The notes under the pieces were generated by a model. That model saw only the letters and a program-made list of their open reading frames with translations. It had not been told where the DNA came from and ran no database searches. Below, piece after piece: positions 9,450-18,735 of a DNA stretch of 19,993 nt. The DNA is from Stereocaulon alpinum (lineage: Eukaryota > Ascomycota > Lecanoromycetes > Lecanorales > Stereocaulaceae): the NCBI GenBank assembly GCA_018257865.1, contig JAEUBA010000236.1, forward strand, positions 1 through 19,993. Direction: 5' to 3'. Every line of letters starts with the position of its first letter. Within the stretch, counting starts at the first letter, position 1. The position numbers and the translations under genes are program-made.

Positions 9450-10330
9450 GATTACTACCTTCTTAAGCCTATACCTAGCGGGATAGCTATCGAACTATTA
9501 AAAATCAAATACCCTCGATCCTACTTTAGTAACTATATAGGGGAAGTCGAATATAACGCGTAGAAAATAGATATAAAGATTTTTATAGAGAAATACCCTA
9601 CGAACTTTTAGGATAAAGCTAAGTAAGTCTCTACGTACTATAAGTATACTATAGGAGAGGCGAAAACCCTAATCCTTTAATATATAGACCTAACTTACGC
9701 GTCTTCTATATATAATACCGCTAATATTTTAAAGGTACTAGATTAGTATTTCTTTAACTATAACTACGTTTAGTCTACTTATTATATATACTATAAGCTT
9801 AAGATAGGTTCTATAAACTATAATAATTTTTAGGTTAAGTTTACCTACCTAGCGACTACTAGAAAGATTAGTACTAAGCGTTAGTTTAAGGATCTATATA
9901 AGAAAATCTCTCCCGCCTTAAAGAGAAGTATCTATATAGAAAAGTATAAGATAGCTAAGGACTATAGTACCTTAGACGAGTATCTCGCTATCTTAAATTA
10001 AAAAATATAAAATATTAGGTTTAAGGAGGTAGCTAGTAGGCCTTAGATAGGAATAAATACTAACCCTTATAGTATCCTTAAGATAAGGAGCTAGTAAGTC
10101 CTCTTACCCCCTCTAACCCCTTATATAAATTACTAAGTTACCTTTAGAGGTATAACTACCCTTCCTTATTTACTATCCCCTATACTAGTAGTACTAGCTT
10201 CCCCTAAGACGCCTACTAACTCGCTATATAATAACTACGGTAAAATTAGCTACTAGGCGAATAACTGCCCCTAGAAGCGTAGCTAATAGGCGTTAGAAAA
10301 GAAGATCTCTAAGATTATAGTTAGAGAGGA
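9450..10330 (+). pseudogene. gag: gypsy gag (capsid and zinc knuckle), RIP-mutated
   Basis: Read in the frame of 9480, and taking TAA/TAG as former Gln/Trp codons, this matches fungal gypsy Gag: GEAKTLIL, a segment ending VLDQYFFNYNYV, then STYYIYYKLK, FKDLYKKISPALKRS and YSTLDEYLAIL. A CCHC knuckle follows near 10227-10280: the frame now reads Y-N-N-Y-G-K-I-S-Y-x4-C, so the first two Cys are Tyr (TGY to TAY), the His is Tyr (CAY to TAY) and only the last Cys remains. The true start is lost because ATG becomes ATA under RIP. The stretch 8729-9450 probably holds the leader and the Gag N terminus, but I cannot place a frame there. Gag is in frame 0 relative to position 3n and pol is in frame 3n+2. 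Confidence 0.75.
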
Positions 10331-10479
10331 AATAGAGACTAATAAGCTATTAGAAAACTCCTAAGCTGTAGTAGAGTCTCTAGCTATAGTAGGAGCCCTA
10401 ATCTATAGAAGGACTTATAATTTAACTTTTAGGCCCTTATTAGAGGCCGCTAGTTCCTAGTTAATATAGAGCTAGGATG

Positions 10480-13439
10480 TAATAGATCTTTCGTTAAAAC
10501 CTTTTTATATATTAATAGTAGAGCTAATATTTTCGGTATAATTAAAACCTCCCTCGCCTTCGCCCTTTCTAAGTCCTTTAGGATCCGCTTTATTAAGCTT
10601 CCTAAGTTAATCGTTCTAACTAGCTATAATAGCTAAAGCGGCTCCCTAATTATAGTCGCTCTATTTCTTATAATAACGATCGACTGTTATTATATTAATT
10701 TTCTATTTTTAGTTATTAACCTAGGTTAGACTAATATTCTTATTAGTTAGAAATTCTTAAAGTACTATAATATTAAGTAAGTCTATATAAAAGGGAAGAA
10801 TAGCCTTAAATAGCCTACTAATATAGTTATCTAGTAGTACTTTAATAAGAGGGTACTCCTCCCTATAACTTCGCTTAAGAAACTAATTTCCCTAGAGTAC
10901 TAATAAAATACTAAGTGTTAGGACGCTCTTTTTAAGGTAGATAAGTATTACTATAGCTAAGCTAGGCTCGCCTTTATTAACCCTAAGCTTTTAATAAACC
11001 GCTAGATTAATACCTTATCCCGAAGTATACTACCCTCTCCGCAGTTAGCTTTAGTTTCTCCTACTCGCTTAAAATTACCTAATTTATATAGCGGTAGGCT
11101 ATTAAGTTTTATATAAAACCTAGAAAAATACCTCGCTAAGATAGAGGATACCCTCTAAGGGTTAGATATACTAATTATATCGAATCTAAAGACCTTACTA
11201 GCTAAGGCTTAACGCCCTAGCTATAGCCCTTATAGGATAGATATTACCCTAATTTCTACTATCGCGATATCTTATTTCTACCTTAATAAGAAGTCTAGGA
11301 GACTTCCTAATTCTAATACTTTTATCGCCTCTATACGGGATTTTAAAGGCGAAATTAACCGTAGAGTAGACTAACGCTAGGAGCGTCTTTTTCTTAAGTT
11401 TACTATAGTAGATATAAGTCTCTTACCCTAGGAAGTACTTAAGATTAAATACTAGGCTAATAAGGATTTAGTAAAGACTAAGCTTCTACTATAGTACTAA
11501 GAGTTTATCTCTCTCTTTTTATAAAGAGACTCTAATATATTAGCTAATAGAAGGCTAGGTATAGACTATAAAATTAAGCTTACTAGCCTAAATACCTTAA
11601 TATTTAAGCCGCTATAAAAGATAACTAATAAATAACTCTCTAAGGCTAAATAATATATTATAGACTACCTCTATAAGGGATTTTTTAAGCTATCGAATAT
11701 ACTATATATAGCTCTAATACTCTTTACTAGAAAGGAAGATAGTAGCCTACGTTTCTATATCAATTTTTAGAAGCTTAATAACCTAACTAAGAAAGATCCG
11801 TACCTACTCCCTCTAATAGATAAGATAATAGCTTAAATCTATAAGGCTAAGATCTTTATAAAGATTAACGTCTAATAGGTATTCTATTAGGTAAGGATCT
11901 ACTAGGACTTAAAGGACCTTATTAGCTTCTATAGTTAATATAGTACCTTTAAGTATAAGGTAATACTATTTAGGTTAACTAATACTTTAGCTACCTTCTA
12001 GCGCTTTATTAATAATATTTTAATAAAGTACCTTAATAACTTCTACTTAGCCTATATAGATAATATCCTTATCTACTCTAAGACTCCTAAGGAGTATAAG
12101 ATTTATATAAAAAAGGTTATAAAGATCCTATAGACTAATAACCTATAAGTAGATATTAAAAAGAGCGAGTTTAATATTTAGAAAACTAAGTTTCTCAGCT
12201 TTATTATTAGAGTTAACAGTATTAAAGAAAATCCGGAGAACGTCGCTATTATTAAGACCTAGTAGTATATAAGTAATATATAAGGTATCTAAAGCTACCT
12301 AGGCTTCTATAACTTCTATAGAAGGTTTATTTAAGGGTATAGTAGGATTATAGCTCTACTTATCCGCCTAATAGCTAAGGATATACCCTTCTACTTTAAT
12401 AATATCTATCGCTATATATAGGACTCCCTCTACTAAGTACTCCTCTCTACCCCTATCCTTAAGTATTATAATCCCTATAAGGAAACCCGCCTTAAGACGG
12501 ATTCCTTAAACGGAGTAGTCGCTGGTATCTTATTATAGAAGTATAAGGATAGCCTCTTCTACTTAGTAGGATACTTCTCTAAGATAATAGGCGATACGGA
12601 GCTAAATTACCTAATTTATAATAAGGAATTACTTGCGATTTTCTACTCCTTCTAATAGTATAAGCCGGAGCTTCTTAGGGTATAGAAGTCGGTTTACGTA
12701 TATACTAATTATAAGGCCTTAGAATACTTTATAACTACTAAGGACCTTATAGCCTACTAAGCTCGCTAGGCTAAGTTCTTTACTAACTTCTACTTTATAA
12801 TTATATACCGTACGGGTATTACGAATACGGTGGCGGATATACTATCTTATAGAGAGTAGGATATTACGCCTCTAAAAGCCTATAAACGTATAATCCGTAG
12901 CTAATAACTCCTCCTAAATAAGAAGGTTAACCCTTAAATACTAGAAGAAGTCGCTATCTCTTCCCTTACCGCCTATCCGAACTGCGACCTAGTTTAGATT
13001 ATAGAAAAGGTTAAGCTATTACCTATTACTACGCTAGCAGACCTAGAAGAGCTAGAAGAGTACCTTAAAGGCGAAGTACCTAATCCCGCCTTAACAGCCG
13101 TATATAATATTAAGGGTTATAATATTATTAACTAAGTAATTAACGCTAATAAGAACTCGCGAATACTAAAGCCCTTATATAAGTAAGCTTATAACGACTA
13201 CCTTAACTATAAGTTAGACTATAGTAAGCTGTACTTCTAAGGTAGGCTTAAAGTACTAATAGAGCTACTAAAGCTACGGACGTCTTTAATCTACTATATC
13301 TACGCCTAGCCCGCTATCGCGTACGTAGGGATTAGTAAAGTTAAAATAATCCTATCTAGGTAGTACTACTAGAAGAATATTAGAAATAACGTAGCGTAGT
13401 ATATCGCTAACTATAGCTATACTCGGATAAAGGCCTATA
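10480..13439 (+). pseudogene. pol: gypsy pol, 5' part: protease, RT, RNase H, integrase N-terminal
   Basis: All in the frame of 10514. The protease motif reads INSRANIF at 10511-10534, the catalytic DSG having become NSR. Reverse transcriptase runs about 11700-12260: KINV at 11861 where KLDV is expected, and AYIDNIL at 12050-12070 where Y-x-DD is expected (second Asp now Asn). RNase H is about 12470-12700, with TD retained in KTDSLNG and NYLIYNKELLAIFYSF. The integrase N-terminal zinc-binding region follows (AYVGISKVK, RNNVAQYIANYSY at about 13320-13425). In-frame stops are TAA and TAG, fitting former CAA/CAG/TGG. The gene is broken at 13439 by the inserted transposon and resumes at about 18735. 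Confidence 0.85.
13435..13439 (+). repeat. Target-site duplication CTATA, left copy
   Basis: Identical to 18731-18735. Keeping a single copy restores the interrupted pol frame, which a TA duplication with longer flanks would not do. Confidence 0.7.
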
Positions 13440-13592
13440 TACGGTGTGCCGTAATAGGCAAATAGCTATATCAAATATTTTGAACTTTTATTTTGAAAAC
13501 CTACCCTACTACATTTGCAATTATTAATAATCTAGTAACTATACTACTATCAGCTATCTAATTACCTATAGCGTACATAGTATAGTTATCTC
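13440..13592 (+). repeat. Left terminal inverted repeat (153 bp)
   Basis: Begins TACGGTGTGCCGTAATAGG and matches the reverse complement of 18578-18730 along its whole length. Differences are nearly all transitions (C/T or G/A), plus a small shift near the inner end. It keeps several CpA/TpG (ATCAAATATTTTGAAC, ACATTTGCAA), so it is less RIP-mutated than the interior. Confidence 0.9.
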
Positions 13593-14553
13593 TATATATT
13601 ATAAACCATTCCTAGTAGTCAGAACTATACGCCGTCGTCTACCGCCACCGTATATATCGCCGCCGGAAATAGGTGAAATACTTATTATCTCTACTAATAA
13701 TATATAGTAGACTGCGCTAACTGCTCCCTATAGGTAAGATAACCTCCTACTAGCCTCCCGCCCTCCTTCTATATACTATCCTACGTCTGCGAGTAGCTGG
13801 GCGGGTTATAATTCCACCCCGCTATCGTATAGTCTAGGTCTCCGCCCCAGCTAGCGGTAGGGAAGGCCCGCCTATAATATATACTAATAAGTATATATAT
13901 ACGTATTACTATAGAGGTCCTTATATATTACTAGCGCCTCAGTTAAAGTACTACCTAGCGAGTACTTAGTAATCTACCCCGCTATTATATAGTCTTCGCC
14001 CTAGCTAGCGGTAGGCAAGGCCCGCCTATAATATATACCGATAAGTATATATATACGTATTGCTATAGAGGTCCTTATACGTTACTAGCGCCTTAGTTAG
14101 TAGCTAAGATATAGCTAAGTACTGCGTAGTAAGTACTTAGTAATCTATACCGCTATTAAGTATATATAGAAATATAGGTTGCGGAGGGCCTATAGTTAAT
14201 AGTAGTAGACTTAGTAGCAGCGGTATCAGCCTAGCCGTATTAGAAACACCTAAGTAGCTAGAGACTATATAGAGTAATACTATATAGAAAGGATTAGTTA
14301 ATTAGTTAGATAATTCTATTATTAGAAAAGTAGGCGTATTCTATACTACTCTTTAATATATACTACTTCACTACCTATAAGTTAATATTTATAACTTAAA
14401 AAAAACATTAATAATAATAATATAGTCGGCAGCGATAGTAATATAATATATAAGCCCTAGATTAGACCCTAGAGTAGTACTATAATAGTATACTAAGGGC
14501 GAGTAGTCTTAGAGATATTCGATCGTACCCTACTATCGCTATTATACCTAATA
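13593..14553. other. Non-coding left arm of the DNA transposon
   Basis: Between the left terminal repeat and the 3' end of the second gene. Apart from the tandem repeat it shows no protein-like frame. GC-richer patches (GCCCGCC, CCGCCGCC) stand out from the surrounding TA-rich sequence. Confidence 0.5.
13816..14148 (+). repeat. Subterminal tandem repeat, two ~160-173 bp units
   Basis: Unit 1 starts ACCCCGCTATCG at 13816. Unit 2 starts ACCCCGCTATTA at 13976. A partial third start (ATACCGCTATTA) follows at about 14149. Shared landmarks in order are CTAGCGGTAGG, AAGGCCCGCCTATAATATAT, AAGTATATATATACGTATT, TATAGAGGTCCTTAT, TTACTAGCGCC and AGTACTTAGTAATCTA. Subterminal repeats in DNA transposons are often transposase-binding arrays; that role is inferred. 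Confidence 0.75.
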
Positions 14554-16620
14554 TCACGGCTTCTTCTTCTTATTCTTACGCGCACCAGTCTTCGACTTAG
14601 TAGGATTAATAGTAGAGGACTGCGAATAAGGACGCTTCTTATATTATAATACTATTAGTATATTAATCGTATTATTATTAGTATCCTATATATAATTAGC
14701 GATATTTATATAGTCTTAAGGAAGTAACTTACCTTAAGACTACTAAACTTCTCTATAACCTATACTATAGGGTCTTCTTTCTTAACTTCTACTTCTTCTT
14801 CTTCCTTAACCTTCTACTTTCCTTTCCCTTTAGGTTGCGGAGTTATAGGTATCTTAGAGACCTTCGCTACTAAAACCTTCGCTGCTATATACTTCTTAGG
14901 AGCCTCTACTGGAATATATCTTTACCTCTCCGCCTTATATTCTTCTTCCTCCGCTGCCTCTACCGCCTTAGGGTCGTCTTTAGCTATCTCGTAGATTAAA
15001 TATAGCTCTTTCTCCTTAGCTCTGTTAAGCCTAATTTATAGTATAAAGTTATATACCTATACTAAAGAATTAGCCGTATCTCCTATTATTACCGGTATAC
15101 TATATAAACTATTACCTTAAATCCTAGGAAAGATCTAGACCCTATTAACCCCTACTATATTATTAAAGATAAGCTTAGTACTAGTACTATAATCAGCGAA
15201 AAGTATATCGCGAATCTAATCCTCTAGAGAATTAATCTTTGTATTAAAGATAGTATAAAGTATAATTCCTAAATATATCAGCTAGGACTATATAATATAA
15301 TATTATATTATACTAACTATATTAACGATTATTAACATAAGTCCTCTAGTAATCGTCGGTAGTACTGCGGAGATAATATTACTAGCGAGGAATAATAGAT
15401 ATAAGCTATTTCTCAGCTACTATCCTACTTCCGGGGTAGGTAGGTTTAGGGATAGGGTATAGGCTTAAGGAGGAGGATGATATTCCCGTATATATCGCGC
15501 TATTACTAATATAGGGGCGCGAAGTTATAGCTATATAAGTCTACTTAATTAAAGCGGAGCGTCTTAACGCTGTAAGTATTATACCCTTATATAGAAGGCG
15601 TAGTTCCTAGAAATAATAAGCTATATTAAATATATATAAGTAGGACTTGCTTACCTCGCCTTCTTAACTCTCTCCTATATAGTTATCTTTAGAACTAACG
15701 TATATATAATTACTGCCGCAACCTTTGCTAGGTTTTACTATACTGAAGTAGTCTTTTCTACCTTTCTCTAAGTAAAACCGTCCTAGTAGGGACGATATTA
15801 TAACGGGCGTATAGTAGAATTTATCGCTAGTAGTTAACGAAGGATCTAGGGAATCGCCTAGTCTTTTAATTATAATTTAGGGTAGCGGTATATCTTAAAT
15901 ATAGTCGAATTTCTACTATAGAGTGCTTAAAGGAGATATTTCCGGCGGAGAATAACTGCGCCGCTAATCCTATATAGATCTTTATAAAAGTTTAGATAAT
16001 AACTATAATTATAGTGCTTTAGATTACCTTAGAATTATATAGGTAGGGAGGTAGTAGGGGGAGAGCTTTATATAGTTAAAAACTATCGTATTATCCGTTC
16101 TAAGCGCCTATACTAACGCTAGTAGGTAGAAATCTTTAGGAGTAAAGAAGTTAACGAATTCTAAAGGTAATAACGAATTTTTTAATTCGGAACTATTATT
16201 CTAACACCGCTCTTTAAGAAACTAGCTTTAAGATATAAATCCGTTTAGTAGTTATTAATCTCTTCTATATTAAAGATCTTAGCTTTCCCTTAAAGGTATA
16301 TAGGGAAGCAAACCCTACAGCGGACGCTAATAAATACTAAGAGAGGGGTTTAAAACTTATAACCGCTATAACTTTTATAACACCTAATCAATTTTCTTTA
16401 AAAAAGTAGCGGCGAGTAGCCTAAACTAAGCTCTTTTAAGATTATTAATTACGCTAGGGATACGAGGTATTATTAATAGTTTTTAATACTAAGAGAGATA
16501 TAGTATAAGTAGGGCTAAGTATTACTAGGTACTCCCGAAGTTAATAACGCTAGTAGTTAGGTACGCTATAAGGGTTAGCCCGCCTGCTTCGCCTGCTAAG
16601 CTAAGAAATCGAAAATAGTA
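14554..16620 (-). pseudogene. Second transposon gene, function unknown, four inferred exons, RIP-killed
   Basis: Inferred model: complement(join(14554..14637,14733..15268,15318..15606,15655..~16620)), about 620 codons. All three introns (95, 49 and 48 nt) have GT...AG ends, two donors being GTAAGC and GTAAGT, and all junction phases agree, which is unlikely by chance. The frame is continuous except for TAA/TAG, each explicable as a RIP-altered Gln or Trp codon; the start is lost. Visible segments are FLKKIDQVLQKLQ in the N-terminal third, NSLLPLEFVNFFTPKDFYLLAL, LGRFYLEKGRKDYFSIVKPS before the second exon, SLEDQIRDILFADYSTSTKL, an acidic run with VKEEEEVEVKKEDP, and a lysine-rich end GARKNKKKKP resembling a nuclear localisation signal. 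The protein shape recalls a nuclear DNA- or chromatin-associated accessory protein, but I recognise no family and assign no function. It lies downstream of the transposase gene on the same strand. Confidence 0.6.
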
Positions 16621-16888
16621 CCTTATCGACTATAAGGTCTAGAGATAATACTATAATATCCCTATATATTAAAAATATATAGGGACCTTAAGAAGGGTCC
16701 CTATAAGGAGGGTAAAAAAGGAAATAAGGATATCTTATTAATCTATTATATATAATTAGTTAATTAGTCGTTTAGAAACATACTATTTTTTCGTTACTTA
16801 ATATAATTACTTAAGGTAATTGCGTAAGTAATATAGCCAAAAAATCGATTATAATACTTTTTAAATCTAATACTTTATTTAAGTATAT
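16621..16888. other. Gap between the two transposon genes with clustered hairpins
   Basis: Three inverted repeats lie close together. CCTTAT/ATAAGG is at 16621-16637. CCCTATATA/TATATAGGG is at 16660-16683. TATAGGGACC/GGTCCCTATA is at 16678-16705, with perfect 10-bp arms. They sit at the presumed 5' end of the second gene and downstream of the transposase stop, so they could mark a promoter, a 3' end or a protein-binding site. The transposase frame could extend into the right part if its TAG at 16889 was once a sense codon. Confidence 0.45.
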
Positions 16889-18600
16889 CCTAGAGAGCCT
16901 CCTCGCCCCCTATATACGAATCCGCCGCCTTAGAATCCGCCGCCTCCGAATAGATCTCGTTATTAGACTTAGGCCTAAGCTTATTATCTAGCTAATCCTA
17001 AAATATATTAGGCTCCTTATACCTACGAGCGTTCTAAAACGCGTCTATTACTATCTAAGAAGGTCGCTACCGCCCTACTCCGGTAGGGATCTCTATACTA
17101 GTAAGGATTAGTTCTATACCTAAGATAATATATTAGCGGATTACCTCCCTAAGCTTTATATAGACTAGACTATATAGTCGCTACCCTATTCTAGTAGTAA
17201 GGATATTAGAAGCCTTTAGCGTATCTAAGTTATATCTAAGCTCTAAAGCTTTTTAGTAGTACTACTCCTTAATTACTAGCGGTAAATATTTATCTACGTT
17301 ATAGGCTTATAATTCCGCCCTAAGCTTTTTAATAAGCTTTAGATTAGGTATACTAGCGTACTTCTCTGCTAGAGGTTTAGGGAACTTATAAAGATACTAA
17401 GGTTTACCGGAGACCGTATAAGGACGGTTCTTTTAAGTATAAATCTTATAGGAATTCTAGTTCTCTATAAATTCGAAGGCTTCTTTACGAATTAAGCGTA
17501 TATAGACGGCGTAGTAAGCCAGTTAATTATAAAGCCTATTATATTAATAATATCCTTCTTCTTACGCGATATTAAAGAAGAGTACCTAGCGGTATAGTAT
17601 AGAAGACTATAGATATATCTACTAGACCTTAATTCTTTAGTTTACGGTACTCTTCCTAAATATCTAATACTTCTTAAAAGGTCTTAGTCTCTTAGTACGG
17701 TCCTCTTATATATAATATAACTACCAGTAAGCGTCTATAATAAGAATAGTCTCTATCCCCTAGTTAGACTAGATTATATTAGGTATAGTTTTCACCTCCG
17801 CTAAATAGTCTAAATATTACTTTGCTATACTAATTATCGTATAAGCTAAGACTCTAATATAGATCTATAGAATTTTACGAGAATAGGCGTTAATTACGGC
17901 GTAGATTTAGACGCCGAAGAACTTTAGCTTATAATACGTATTAATAGACTAGATTACGTTAGGTCTTAGTACAGTATATTTTCGACACCTATATTATTTC
18001 TTCTCTAATCTTCGCTAGATACCTTCTAGATCGACTAGTCTTATTCTATATATTAAATCATACCTAGAAATAGCGATCCCCTTACGTCGGAAGTAGGTAT
18101 AGAGGTATATAAGGCCGAAGTTAGTAATAAAGCTACTAGCTAGGTGCTCCCGTATAATACGAATTATCTCGTTATCTTAAAACCGTCCCTGCCTAATCTT
18201 ACGCCTCCGCCGGTAACCTAGCTTAATCCTAATTCGCTAAAGTAATTCAGCTTATATAGGTATTCCTATAGCTTCTAACTTAACTCTTATCTCTTAATTA
18301 GTCGCTAGGCGCTTATAGAAGAGGAAGGTAATTATTAAATCGCGGAGTTAAGGGTCTAGATACTTATATCTAATATATTTCTTCGCGCCCTAATCGTCTA
18401 GGCGTCTTTATAGTATCCTTAGACTAACTATAGGGCAGTGCTTACGCAATTCGACGAGGATATCCCCCGCAGTAGTACCCCTATTATAGGTATCGAGGAT
18501 CTATTCTTAGTAGGAGTCTAGGTCAATTATACGCAGCGCTATAAGGATAAGAGGTAGGAATTCGATAGAGTACTATTAGATAAGCTATACTATAGGCGCT
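16889..18600 (-). pseudogene. Integrase-core (DDE) transposase, RIP-killed
   Basis: One unbroken minus-strand frame of about 565 codons, without frameshifts, interrupted only by TAA/TAG consistent with former Gln/Trp/Arg codons. The N-terminal part contains two helix-turn-helix-like segments: TTAGDILVELRKHCP...SLRILQRRLDD, then TNQEIRVKLEAIGIPI...LLQRIRIKLG. The core shows RRKGIAISRYDLIYRIRLVD, a VIWSIN-x-YYKLKFFGV strand, YAVINAYSRKIL, IIQSNQGIETIL and NQRIKV followed by two stops where Trp-Trp is usual. These match the widespread fungal integrase-core family (I believe Pfam rva_4). The three expected acidic residues read N (17942-17940), N (17765-17763) and K (17630-17628), spaced 59 and 45 codons apart. 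A conserved C-terminal block follows (NRPYTVSGKPxYLYKFPKP). The start codon is not visible and is probably an ATG turned ATA near the inner edge of the right terminal repeat. Confidence 0.85.
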
Positions 18601-18730
18601 ATAGATAATTAGATCGCTGGTGGTAGTATAGTTACTAGATTATTAATAATTACAAATGTGGTAGGGTAGGTTTTTAAAATAAAAGTTCAAAATATTTGAT
18701 ATAGCTATTTACCTATTACGGTATACCGTA
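18578..18730 (-). repeat. Right terminal inverted repeat (153 bp)
   Basis: Its reverse complement begins with the perfect palindrome TACGGTATACCGTA and continues AATAGGTAAATAGC. It matches the left repeat with transition-type differences. The transposase frame seems to begin at or just inside its inner edge. Confidence 0.9.
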
Positions 18731-18735
18731 CTATA
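18731..18735 (+). repeat. Target-site duplication CTATA, right copy
   Basis: Identical to 13435-13439, directly outside the right terminal inverted repeat. Confidence 0.7.

Larger units (their letters stand above)
13440..18730 (-). mobile_element. Integrase-type (DDE) DNA transposon nested in the gypsy integrase gene
   Basis: A 5291-bp element with 153-bp terminal inverted repeats and a CTATA direct repeat on each side (13435-13439, 18731-18735). Excising the element plus one CTATA gives AAGGCCTATAGAGATAAG and restores the integrase frame exactly, which fixes the borders. The tips are palindromic (TACGGTATACCGTA at the right end; TACGGTGTGCCGTA at the left). It carries two minus-strand genes, an integrase-core transposase and a second gene of unknown function, plus a subterminal tandem repeat. 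Five-base duplication, an integrase-like catalytic core and a large second gene do not match Tc1/mariner, hAT or MULE. The interior is strongly RIP-mutated and both genes are dead. Confidence 0.85.

Noticed and set aside
13816..14148. CRISPR array or satellite
   Set aside because: There are only two long units and a fragment inside a eukaryotic transposon, with no short repeat-spacer pattern.
13440..18730. Tc1/mariner-type element with a TA target duplication (TA also flanks CGGTGTGCCG/CGGTATACCG)
   Set aside because: A TA border leaves the gypsy integrase frame shifted, whereas a CTATA duplication restores it exactly. The transposase motifs are also integrase-like and the element is too large.
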